Source of the DNA: Prevotella sp. | GTDB taxonomy: Bacteria > Bacteroidota > Bacteroidia > Bacteroidales > Bacteroidaceae | Length of the DNA: 64,000 nucleotides | NCBI GenBank assembly: GCA_024697645.1 | Contig: JAILFH010000006.1 | Span: 28,721-92,720, forward strand | Direction of reading: 5' to 3' | In this document: positions 35,040-42,447 of the stretch, piece after piece | How positions within the stretch are numbered: the stretch's first letter is position 1 | How the letters are laid out: each line of letters begins with the position of its first letter | Translations under genes and position numbers: made by a program | The notes under the pieces: generated by a model | What the model was told of the DNA's origin: nothing | The model's input: the letters and a program-made list of their open reading frames with translations, nothing else | Databases searched by the model: none

Positions 35040-37736
35040 TTAGAGTTTATGAATAACTTTCTGGAACTGCTCTCCAAGTCCGATTGTATAGCCTTCTGAA
35101 GCGAATACAACGCGGTTAAAGGTGTCTGCAATAATGAATACGGGCAACTGTCCGCCTGTACTCATCTTCATTTGTGTTGCAATTTGGCGACGGATGCTTC
35201 CATCAACATCAATGCCATAGACCACATTCTTAGGCAGCGCACCGAAGTTTTCTGTTGCATATTTCTTAGCATCGGCCTCACTCTCGAACAAAAGTACAAG
35301 AGGACGTCCCCATTTGTCAAGTTCAGCCTTTGCCTTAGCGATATCGCGCATAGCGTGATTGGTGGGTTCTTGTCCGACTCCGAGAACACCCACTACGAAA
35401 TAGCCACGACCCGTCTGTGAGAGAATCGAAACAACGTCTTTACCAACTTTCACCTGATTTGCATTAGAAGAAGCACCAAGACCCGAAACAGGAAGGAATT
35501 TCGACTCTGAATCGAACGAACCGATGATGCTTACGTCTGAATCGCTCTGGCGCATACGCAGTTCAAGAGCAGTTGTCTTGCCCGCCTCAATGGTAAACTG
35601 CTGATTGGTGGCAAGTACAGACCCATTGGCAAGGCGAGTGCCTGTTGTTAGCAAATAAGTACCAACATCAAGTTTAGTTCCCTTGCGGAATGTGTTGTTC
35701 CAACTTGTTCCTCCGCCCATATCAACTTGTCCTTCCTCAAAATTGAGAAGATGAGTCTGACCATTGTCACTAATGCGGGAGATTGTGAAGTGGCTATAAT
35801 ACTTGGGATCATCGAGCATTGGAGTAGGTTCGTAAGTGAGCATGATGGTTCCAGTTTCTGCTGTCTTCTGCTGAGTAGCCTCAAAGTCAATATCAACCCA
35901 CTCACCAGAACCAGATTTATATTGTACCTTGCCTGTTACAACATCTTTGCGAGCCTCTATTCCGAGCGAGCGGGCTACATCAACAAAGAAGATATCGCGC
36001 GAACGAGTATCAGTCATGCGAGATTTCCAGACGCCTACCGGAGTTTGAGCGATGCGAAGTGCCTTATCGTCGGGGTAAATCTTTATATTCTCTTTAATCC
36101 ACTGGACTAAGAGGGAAGGATTTTCCTGAATAGATTTCTTGTCGACTTTCGTGCCATCAGCAAGCGTCCATGACTGGTTAGCAAACTCACCTTCGAACAT
36201 CTGCTTAAATGGAAGGATAATCATTTCGTTCTCTACACGTGGACAGAGTTGATCGCTCTCAGCGGAGAAGTTGTCCTCGAGAATCTGTGCAGGCATATCG
36301 CGAAGGTCCTTATAACTAAGGCTACGTAGCAATTTGAGGGCACGTTCCTCATTGTCGGCGTGACGATAGAGGAAATCGAGCAGAGTACGCCAGTTACCAC
36401 GTGACATTGCCAAAAGGTTCGCAGCCTTTGGATAGATGCGATTTGCTTCTTCCTTCGTAAGGAATGTTGCCTCATAGGCTTTACGAATCACGTCCTCTTG
36501 TGCGAAACGTTCCTTATTCTTTGCAGCCATTTCTGGACTTACCTCAGGCATAACAGCCTGTTCGGGAGGAGGAACAATGTCGACACTGACAGGTTTAAAC
36601 GCACTTGCTACTGGGTGCTGATTGTTTTGGCTAAGTTTAATAGTGATTTTCTTATCCTTGCCGAATGAAGCCTTTGCGTAACCAAACCATCCGTCTTTAG
36701 AAGCCCAGACGAGCATATCGCCCTTACCTGCGGTGAGGAAGGTATTACCTTTTGTATCCGTATATTTCGTTACGGCTGTGTAGAACTCAGCATAGTTATA
36801 AATCTTGAAATCTACTCGAGCACCATTTACGGCCTTTCCCTTTCGGTCTACAATGCGGAAATCTACACGGGCAGTAGAACCATAATTATCAATAAGGTTG
36901 ATTTCAGTGAAGTTGCTTGTACGCAACATCACTTCCTCAGGACCATTATAATCTCCAAAAGCACGAGTGTGCATAAGCATAGCACGAGAGGCAGGAGCAT
37001 TGAACCAGCCCAAATTCAGCACTGCCTCAGGTTCACAAGCACCCAGGAAATACCACTGACCATCAGCCCAAGCCTCTACCCAAGCGTGATTATCGTCCGT
37101 GTGAGCCCAACGGGGAGTATAAACCTGACGAGCAGGAATGCCTACAGAACGCAGAGCGGCAACCGTGAATGTCGATTCTTCGCCGCATCGACCAATTGCA
37201 CCCTGAACACAAGCAAGAGGAGCAAGTGTGCGTCCGTCACTTGGCTGATAGGTCACATGTTCGTGACACCAGTGGTTTACTTCAAGGATTGCTTCCTTCA
37301 TTGGGAGGCCAGCAATACGCTTTTTGAGTTCCTTGAAGAACACCTGACGAGAATCATCAAGAGGTTCGTTGTTGATTCGCTCTGGCAAAACGAAATGACG
37401 GAAGAGCAATTCGGGTACATCTTTACCCCAACTCATCTCTTTGCGAGCCTGAAACGCAGTGCGAACATTGGCTGCATGAAATGAAGTAGGGTAGTCCGTA
37501 ATGTCTGCCAACGCCATGTAGGCATAGAGGAAATGAAGCGCATCTGTTTCCTCGGTGTTAAGGTCTAGTCCTTCAGCGTTAAAGAATTGTTCTCCAACGA
37601 GTTGCATCTTTTCGTTAAAGGCATTCTCTACTTTAGCGCGATAAGTTTCGTCGCTAATAAAACGCTTGTTGTCCTGAGCGGCAAGATGCATTGAAAGCAA
37701 AAGACTTAGGACAAGTGTTGTCATTACTTTTTTCAT
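35040..37736 (-). CDS. Large exported transglutaminase-like protein
   Basis: 898 residues with a signal peptide (cleavage near AQ-DN). The transglutaminase-like core is at about 150-235: GRCGEES with Cys184, then DDNHAWVEAW with His217. The third residue, normally Asp in a LDPT-like motif, falls in LGACEPE, so a classical triad Asp is not obvious. A carboxypeptidase-regulatory-like beta domain follows (VDFRIVDRKGKAVNGA). The C-terminal 150 residues resemble a thioredoxin fold (VLFESEADAKKY) without a CXXC. The reaction is unknown: protein cross-linking, or protease or amidase activity, are options. Confidence 0.8.
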   Translation of the reverse strand: MKKVMTTLVLSLLLSMHLAAQDNKRFISDETYRAKVENAFNEKMQLVGEQFFNAEGLDLNTEETDALHFLYAYMALADITDYPTSFHAANVRTAFQARKEMSWGKDVPELLFRHFVLPERINNEPLDDSRQVFFKELKKRIAGLPMKEAILEVNHWCHEHVTYQPSDGRTLAPLACVQGAIGRCGEESTFTVAALRSVGIPARQVYTPRWAHTDDNHAWVEAWADGQWYFLGACEPEAVLNLGWFNAPASRAMLMHTRAFGDYNGPEEVMLRTSNFTEINLIDNYGSTARVDFRIVDRKGKAVNGARVDFKIYNYAEFYTAVTKYTDTKGNTFLTAGKGDMLVWASKDGWFGYAKASFGKDKKITIKLSQNNQHPVASAFKPVSVDIVPPPEQAVMPEVSPEMAAKNKERFAQEDVIRKAYEATFLTKEEANRIYPKAANLLAMSRGNWRTLLDFLYRHADNEERALKLLRSLSYKDLRDMPAQILEDNFSAESDQLCPRVENEMIILPFKQMFEGEFANQSWTLADGTKVDKKSIQENPSLLVQWIKENIKIYPDDKALRIAQTPVGVWKSRMTDTRSRDIFFVDVARSLGIEARKDVVTGKVQYKSGSGEWVDIDFEATQQKTAETGTIMLTYEPTPMLDDPKYYSHFTISRISDNGQTHLLNFEEGQVDMGGGTSWNNTFRKGTKLDVGTYLLTTGTRLANGSVLATNQQFTIEAGKTTALELRMRQSDSDVSIIGSFDSESKFLPVSGLGASSNANQVKVGKDVVSILSQTGRGYFVVGVLGVGQEPTNHAMRDIAKAKAELDKWGRPLVLLFESEADAKKYATENFGALPKNVVYGIDVDGSIRRQIATQMKMSTGGQLPVFIIADTFNRVVFASEGYTIGLGEQFQKVIHKL

Positions 37737-37839
37737 AAGAATAGTTTTATTTGGTAGATTTTTTCTTTCAATTGAACGTCAAAAATGATAAGTTATTTGT
37801 TATAATCTCACAAAAATGCAAGGTTAAAATTGAGAAGAA

Positions 37840-39915
37840 TTACGGTTTTGTCTTTTCCTTAAGTAAATCTTCGAGGCGGATAATTTCGTCACGATACTGA
37901 GCAGCCTGCATAAAATCGAGTGCTTTTGAAGCCTCTTTCATGAGTGCACGAGTATTCTCAATGCTCTTCTCAAGTTGTTCTCTACTCATCTGCAAGATAA
38001 TTGGGTCGGCAACCATAGAACCTTCCGCGGGTTCGATATAGGGAACAAAACCTGTAGCAGTTTTGGCAGCAGTTGGAGGAGTCTTTGTAGAACCCATACG
38101 ACCACGTTCGTCTTCTTTTCTTGTAGATTGAAGCGAAGTATTGATTGCCTTGACTATCTGGCGCGGAGTGATTCCGTTTTCCTCGTTGTATTTCAGTTGC
38201 TTCGTGCGGCGGCGAAGTGTCTCGTCGATAGTGAGTTGCATGCTTTCGGTAATCGTTTCAGCATACATAATAACCTTTCCATTGACATTTCTGGCAGCGC
38301 GACCCGCAGTTTGAGTAAGTGAACGACGGCTACGCAAGAATCCTTCCTTATCCGCATCAAGAATGGCAACAAGTGATACTTCGGGAAGGTCAAGTCCCTC
38401 TCGCAAGAGATTGACGCCAACGAGAACATCGAAGCGACCTGCTCGAAGATCAGCCATAATCTGAACACGGTCTAGTGTTGCTACGTCGCTATGAATATAG
38501 TTTGCCCGAACATCATGATTCAGCAGATATTCGGTAAGTTCCTCGGCCATTCGCTTTGTAAGCGTTGTGACAAGAACGCGCTCATCTCGTTCTGCGCGCT
38601 GTAGAATCTCTTCAAGTAAGTCGTCAATCTGATTCTCGTTTGATCGAACTTCTATCTCTGGGTCGAGTAGGCCAGTGGGTCGGATAAGTTGTTCAACTAC
38701 AACACCCTCACTTTCCATCAACTCGAAATCTGCAGGTGTTGCAGAAACATAAACCACTTGATGGATCATCTCCTGAAACTCTTCGAATCGCAATGGGCGA
38801 TTATCAAATGCCGCAGGCAGACGGAAACCAAACTCCACAAGGTTACGTTTGCGGGCTCTGTCGCCCCCATACATAGCATTCAGTTGAGGTATCGTCACAT
38901 GACTTTCATCGATAAAGAGTAGGTAATCATCAGGGAAGAAGTCCAACAAACAATAAGGCTTCTGTCCCGCCTCGCGACCATCAAAATAGCGGCTGTAATT
39001 CTCAATTCCCGAGCAATGACCAAGTTCCTTGATCATCTCCATATCATATTCAACGCGTTCCTTGATGCGCTGAGCCTTCAATGTGTCGCCAATTTCATTG
39101 AAATAGTCAATTTGAGCAGTCAAATCGTCTTGAATCTGACGTATTGCCAATTCGGTCTGTTCCTTTGAAGTAACAAACAGATTGGCAGGATAGATTTTAT
39201 ATTCCTCAAACGTTGCAAGTTGGTGATAATCAACCGAATCAAGTTCTTCAATCGAGTCGATTTCATCGTCCCACCAGGTTACTCTCAGCACATGATCGGA
39301 ATAAGCCATAAAGATGTCGACATGATCACCTTTCACTCGGAAGTTTCCACGTTGAAGGTCGATGTCGTTTCGAACATAAAGCGCATTAACAAGTTGACGG
39401 AGAAAGACATTCCTGTCAAGAGTCTGTCCTTTGCGAGCAGAAATGACGCTTTCCTGCATTGCAGTCGGTCCTCCCATACCATAGATGCAAGAAACACTCG
39501 AGACGATGACAACATCCTTACGTCCCGACAACAAAGAAGATACTGCCGACAAGCGTAAGCGGTCAATATCTTCGTTGATGGCCAGATCTTTCTCAATATA
39601 CGTATCGGTCTGAGGAAGATAAGCCTCAGGCTGATAGTAATCGTAGTAACTTACATAGTATTCAACTGCATTCTCTGGGAAGAATCCTTTCATCTCCTCA
39701 TAAAGTTGGGCAGCAAGTGTTTTGTTGTGGCTGAGAATAAGGGTCGGCTTTCCCGTCTGGGCAATGACGTTTGCCATTGTGAAAGTCTTGCCTGAACCCG
39801 TAACGCCCAACAGCACCTGTGCTCGGTCTCCGCGTTCAATACCTTCAGTAAGTTGTCTGATGGCTTCGGGTTGATCACCCGTTGGTTTGTATTCTGATGT
39901 TAGTTTAAAGTCCAT
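37840..39915 (-). CDS. uvrB: Excinuclease ABC subunit B
   Basis: UvrB is the damage-verifying helicase subunit of nucleotide excision repair. 691 residues from the chosen ATG. It shows TSEYKPTGDQPEAI, Walker A GVTGSGKT, the YYDYYQPEAYLP beta-hairpin, LFIDESHV, the C-terminal helicase motifs (ADKEGFLRS, QTAGRAARNVNG) and the UVR coiled coil at the end (MREQL-like SREQLEKSIENTRALMKEA). An in-frame ATG 21 bp upstream encodes MSKFASN, but homologues begin MDFKLTSEY and the -7 box lies inside that extension. A UvrA gene is not in the window. Confidence 0.96.
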   Translation of the reverse strand: MDFKLTSEYKPTGDQPEAIRQLTEGIERGDRAQVLLGVTGSGKTFTMANVIAQTGKPTLILSHNKTLAAQLYEEMKGFFPENAVEYYVSYYDYYQPEAYLPQTDTYIEKDLAINEDIDRLRLSAVSSLLSGRKDVVIVSSVSCIYGMGGPTAMQESVISARKGQTLDRNVFLRQLVNALYVRNDIDLQRGNFRVKGDHVDIFMAYSDHVLRVTWWDDEIDSIEELDSVDYHQLATFEEYKIYPANLFVTSKEQTELAIRQIQDDLTAQIDYFNEIGDTLKAQRIKERVEYDMEMIKELGHCSGIENYSRYFDGREAGQKPYCLLDFFPDDYLLFIDESHVTIPQLNAMYGGDRARKRNLVEFGFRLPAAFDNRPLRFEEFQEMIHQVVYVSATPADFELMESEGVVVEQLIRPTGLLDPEIEVRSNENQIDDLLEEILQRAERDERVLVTTLTKRMAEELTEYLLNHDVRANYIHSDVATLDRVQIMADLRAGRFDVLVGVNLLREGLDLPEVSLVAILDADKEGFLRSRRSLTQTAGRAARNVNGKVIMYAETITESMQLTIDETLRRRTKQLKYNEENGITPRQIVKAINTSLQSTRKEDERGRMGSTKTPPTAAKTATGFVPYIEPAEGSMVADPIILQMSREQLEKSIENTRALMKEASKALDFMQAAQYRDEIIRLEDLLKEKTKP

Positions 39916-39922
39916 ATTCGAT

Positions 39923-39931
39923 GCAAATTTA
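39923..39931 (-). promoter_or_regulatory. -7 promoter box for uvrB, giving a very short leader
   Basis: Minus-strand TAAATTTGC. The chosen ATG follows by 7 bp, leaving a predicted leader of only a few nucleotides. The box also overlaps the alternative upstream start. Confidence 0.5.
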
Positions 39932-40016
39932 CTCATTTTCTATTAAATAAACGTTAGAAAACCCGTTAAATTCCCAAAAATCTTTTAAATGCTTTTGGAA
40001 TTTGTGGAATTATGTG

Positions 40017-40025
40017 TAATTTTGC
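40017..40025 (+). promoter_or_regulatory. Promoter of the bamD operon (-33 and -7)
   Basis: TAATTTTGC with a TTTG at 39994-39997, a 19-bp spacing that fits the Bacteroidota -33/-7 layout. It is one of the best promoters in the window, 20 bp before the ATG. Confidence 0.75.
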
Positions 40026-40045
40026 AGGTCAAAACAAAAGAATAG

Positions 40046-40903
40046 ATGAAAAAATCAGTACTTGCCATCTTAACGACCGTATTGCTCCTGACGAGTTGCG
40101 CCAAGGAGTTCAATCAGGCCTTTAAGTCTGATAATTATCAATATAAATACGAATATGCCAAAGAGTGCTATGCCCGTGGGCAATATACTCGTGCAATCAC
40201 GCTGCTGGAATCGGTAGTGACGATGATGAAGGGTTCGCATAACGGACAGGAATGTCTCTATATGCTGGCAATGGCAGAATACAACAACAAAGACTACGAG
40301 ACTGCTGCTGAATATTTCCGTAAATATTACTCGAGTTATCCTCAGGGTTATTATGCTGAATTGGCCAAGTTCTATGTGGGACAAAGTCTCTATATGAGCA
40401 CACCGGAACCTCGTCTTGATCAGAGTCAGACAATGGCGGCCATCACAGCATTGCAGGAATATCTCGACGTCTATCCAATGGCTAAACAGAAGAAGGAAGC
40501 CCAAGAGCGTCTGTTCACTTTGCAGGATAAATTGGTGCAAAAGGAACTCTATTCAGCACAACTCTATTACGATCTCGGTACTTACTTCGGCAATTGCAAT
40601 ATGGGCGGTGAGAGTAACTATCTGGCTTGCATTGTTACGGCCCAGAACGCTTTGAAGGACTATCCATATAGTTCACTTCGTGAGGATTTCTCGCTGTTGC
40701 TCATGAAGAGTAAGTTTGAACTTGCTGAGAATAGCGTTGATGCTAAGAAGTTAGAGCGCTATCAGGACGCGGAAGACGAATGTTATGGTTTCCTGAACGA
40801 ATTCCCTGATTCAAAGAGTGCTTCTCTTGCCGAGAAGTTCATCAGCAAATGCAAGAAAATCACGGGAAATAATGAAGATGATACTACAGCAAGTGCCCAA
40901 TAA
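40046..40903 (+). CDS. bamD: Outer membrane protein assembly factor BamD
   Basis: BamD is the essential lipoprotein of the BAM complex, which inserts beta-barrel proteins. This 285-residue copy has a lipobox LLLTSC (Cys18) and five TPR-like repeats (YARGQYTRAITLLESVV, YNNKDYETAAEYFRKYYSSYPQG, DAEDECYGFLNEFPDS). It leads the bamD-rpoZ-DUF4293 run, a gene order I recognise from other Bacteroidota. The C-terminus is short and acidic. Confidence 0.93.
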   Translation: MKKSVLAILTTVLLLTSCAKEFNQAFKSDNYQYKYEYAKECYARGQYTRAITLLESVVTMMKGSHNGQECLYMLAMAEYNNKDYETAAEYFRKYYSSYPQGYYAELAKFYVGQSLYMSTPEPRLDQSQTMAAITALQEYLDVYPMAKQKKEAQERLFTLQDKLVQKELYSAQLYYDLGTYFGNCNMGGESNYLACIVTAQNALKDYPYSSLREDFSLLLMKSKFELAENSVDAKKLERYQDAEDECYGFLNEFPDSKSASLAEKFISKCKKITGNNEDDTTASAQ

Positions 40904-40986
40904 ACACTTGATTTCATCGGTAGAACTAAGAATTTTTCCATTTTAAAAACAAGAATAACAAACATCAAATCATTTTAGAATAAAGT

Positions 40987-41319
40987 ATGGATTACAAAAA
41001 GTCAAAGGCACCGGTCAATACTCAGACTCGCAACATTATGGACCTCTGCGAAGAAACTGGTAACATCTATGAGAGCGTTGCAATCATTTCGAAGCGCGCT
41101 AATCAGATTGGAAGCGAAATCAAGCAGGATCTGACCAAGAAACTTGCTGAGTTTGCTTCTTATAACGACTCGCTGGAGGAAGTGTTTGAGAATCGTGAGC
41201 AAATCGAAATCTCCCGCTACTACGAGAAGTTGCCGAAACCCACACTGCTCGCAACTGAGGAGTTCATCGAGGGAAATGTCTATTATCGCGATCCTTCAAA
41301 GGAAAATAACGCAGAGTAA
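40987..41319 (+). CDS. rpoZ: RNA polymerase omega subunit (Bacteroidota form)
   Basis: A 110-residue protein of the RpoZ/Rpb6 family in its Bacteroidota form. Helical core: TRNIMDLCEETGNIYESVAIISKRANQI, which matches the omega region wrapping the RNA polymerase beta' subunit. The C-terminal LLATEEFIEGNVYYRDP is particular to this phylum. It follows bamD by 83 bp and precedes the DUF4293 gene by 36 bp. Omega helps polymerase assembly and, in other phyla, ppGpp binding. Confidence 0.88.
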   Translation: MDYKKSKAPVNTQTRNIMDLCEETGNIYESVAIISKRANQIGSEIKQDLTKKLAEFASYNDSLEEVFENREQIEISRYYEKLPKPTLLATEEFIEGNVYYRDPSKENNAE

Positions 41320-41355
41320 GACGGACGAAACGCGAACCCTCTATATTGACAAAGC

Positions 41356-41820
41356 ATGATACAGAGAAAGCAAACCATTTATCTGCTCCTGGCTGCTATC
41401 GTCAGCATTGTATGCCTTTGTTTGCCGCTTGGCAGCATTACGCTTGAGGCTATGGGCATAGAACCTGTGCTCTATAATCTTGCTCTCGCGCAGCCTTTGA
41501 ACAACGGCGTTCAGTATGATTACAGTTATGCTCCACTCTTTGGAGTTTTAGTACTAACAATTATCTTGGAAGTTGTGGCTATTTTTATGTACAAGAATCG
41601 TCCTCGTCAGTCTCGCATCTGCACGCTGAACATTGCGTTGCTCTTAGTCTGGATGGGAATTTTCTTGTATTATAAGTACATCAGCCTTGTTCCTATTGGA
41701 GTACTTGAGCAGACAGTAGGAAGTTATCTGCCGTTCGTTGCCGCAGTACTGAATTATCTTGCATTCAAAGGCATTCGTGCCGATGAGCGCTTGGTACGTG
41801 CAGCCGATCGAATCAGATAG
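41356..41820 (+). CDS. DUF4293 four-helix membrane protein
   Basis: The 154-residue protein has four predicted membrane helices (about 7-30, 58-80, 90-108 and 122-138) with a short outside loop after the first. It matches DUF4293 proteins of Bacteroidota, which commonly lie after rpoZ. Function unknown. It is the last gene before a strong terminator. Confidence 0.82.
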   Translation: MIQRKQTIYLLLAAIVSIVCLCLPLGSITLEAMGIEPVLYNLALAQPLNNGVQYDYSYAPLFGVLVLTIILEVVAIFMYKNRPRQSRICTLNIALLLVWMGIFLYYKYISLVPIGVLEQTVGSYLPFVAAVLNYLAFKGIRADERLVRAADRIR

Positions 41821-41889
41821 GCTTCCCCCAAACCTTACTTGAGAAGAAGATAGTTATTTTCATCATAAAAGAATAACTTTTCTGCCTTT

Positions 41890-41926
41890 AAGAGCATAGC
41901 CATTTGCATAAGATGGTTATGCTCTT
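41890..41926 (+). terminator. Terminator of the bamD-rpoZ-DUF4293 operon
   Basis: A 14-bp stem (AAGAGCATAGCCAT / ATGGTTATGCTCTT, one G-U pair) with a 9-nt loop, followed by TTTTCC. Confidence 0.85.
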
Positions 41927-41980
41927 TTCCTTATTATAAATAAGGTGGTATTTAAGGAAAGTATTTTCCAGATTTTCTGA

Positions 41981-42080
41981 TGGTAGGTCTATGGTAGGTG
42001 TTAAGAGAAGACCTACCATACTCTAGTCCCTTTATTCATCGGCTTTTGCGAGGAGTTATGGTAGGTGGGTAGGTCTTATT
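41981..42080. repeat. TGGTAGGT motif cluster able to form alternative hairpins
   Basis: TGGTAGGT occurs at 41981, 41992 and 42059, with a further GGGTAGGT at 42067. The inverse ACCTACCA is at 42011. The inverse copy extends to AGACCTACCA, which pairs exactly with TGGTAGGTCT at 41981, or as ATGGTAGGT/ACCTACCAT with the copy at 41991. The two pairings exclude each other. Confidence 0.7.
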
Positions 42081-42117
42081 GAGCAAAAAGTTTATAATCC
42101 TTTTGATGAACTTATAC

Positions 42118-42295
42118 AAAGCATGCCTTTATACCTATATAAAGGATGCCTTTCTACCTTACAAAGCATGTCTTTATACCCCTATAGAGCATGCTTCTCT
42201 ATGGTAGAAAGCATGTCTTTCTATGGTCAAAAGGATAACTCTGTATGGCAGAAAGCATTGCTTTCGTTTGTTAAGAGGATTGCTTTCGAAAGTTA
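42118..42295. repeat. Tandem repeat array, family A, locus 2, eight units
   Basis: Eight contiguous units (22 bp, two of 23 bp) begin AAAGCAT, AAAGGAT or AGAGCAT. A ninth, decayed unit may follow to 42317. Unit order partly matches locus 3: a unit ending CTACCTTAC, a 23-bp unit ending in CTAT, then later AAAGGATAACTCTGTATGG followed by AAAGCATTGCTTT. Orientation is the same as at the other two loci. Confidence 0.92.
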
Positions 42296-42419
42296 ATAGG
42301 ATATTTTCCCATTTCAAAGAACTCACAGCAAATTTTGTCGTCAAGAAAAAGTCGAAATAAAAAGAATGAAAAGAAACAAATATCTGTTGGCATTGTTCGG
42401 TTTTTTCGATTATTTTTTT

Positions 42420-42428
42420 TATCTTTGC
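42420..42428 (+). promoter_or_regulatory. -7 promoter box for the dipeptidyl peptidase gene
   Basis: TATCTTTGC, 19 bp before the ATG and downstream of the repeat array. Confidence 0.65.
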
Positions 42429-42447
42429 ACCATATATCAATAATTTC

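Larger units (their letters stand above)
41821..42419. other. Intergenic region with terminator, TGGTAGGT repeats and a 22-bp array
   Basis: No gene seen. In order it has a small hairpin, the operon terminator, a group of TGGTAGGT motifs in direct and inverted orientation (41981-42080), the family A repeat array, and about 100 bp of AT-rich DNA up to the dipeptidyl peptidase promoter. Confidence 0.7.
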
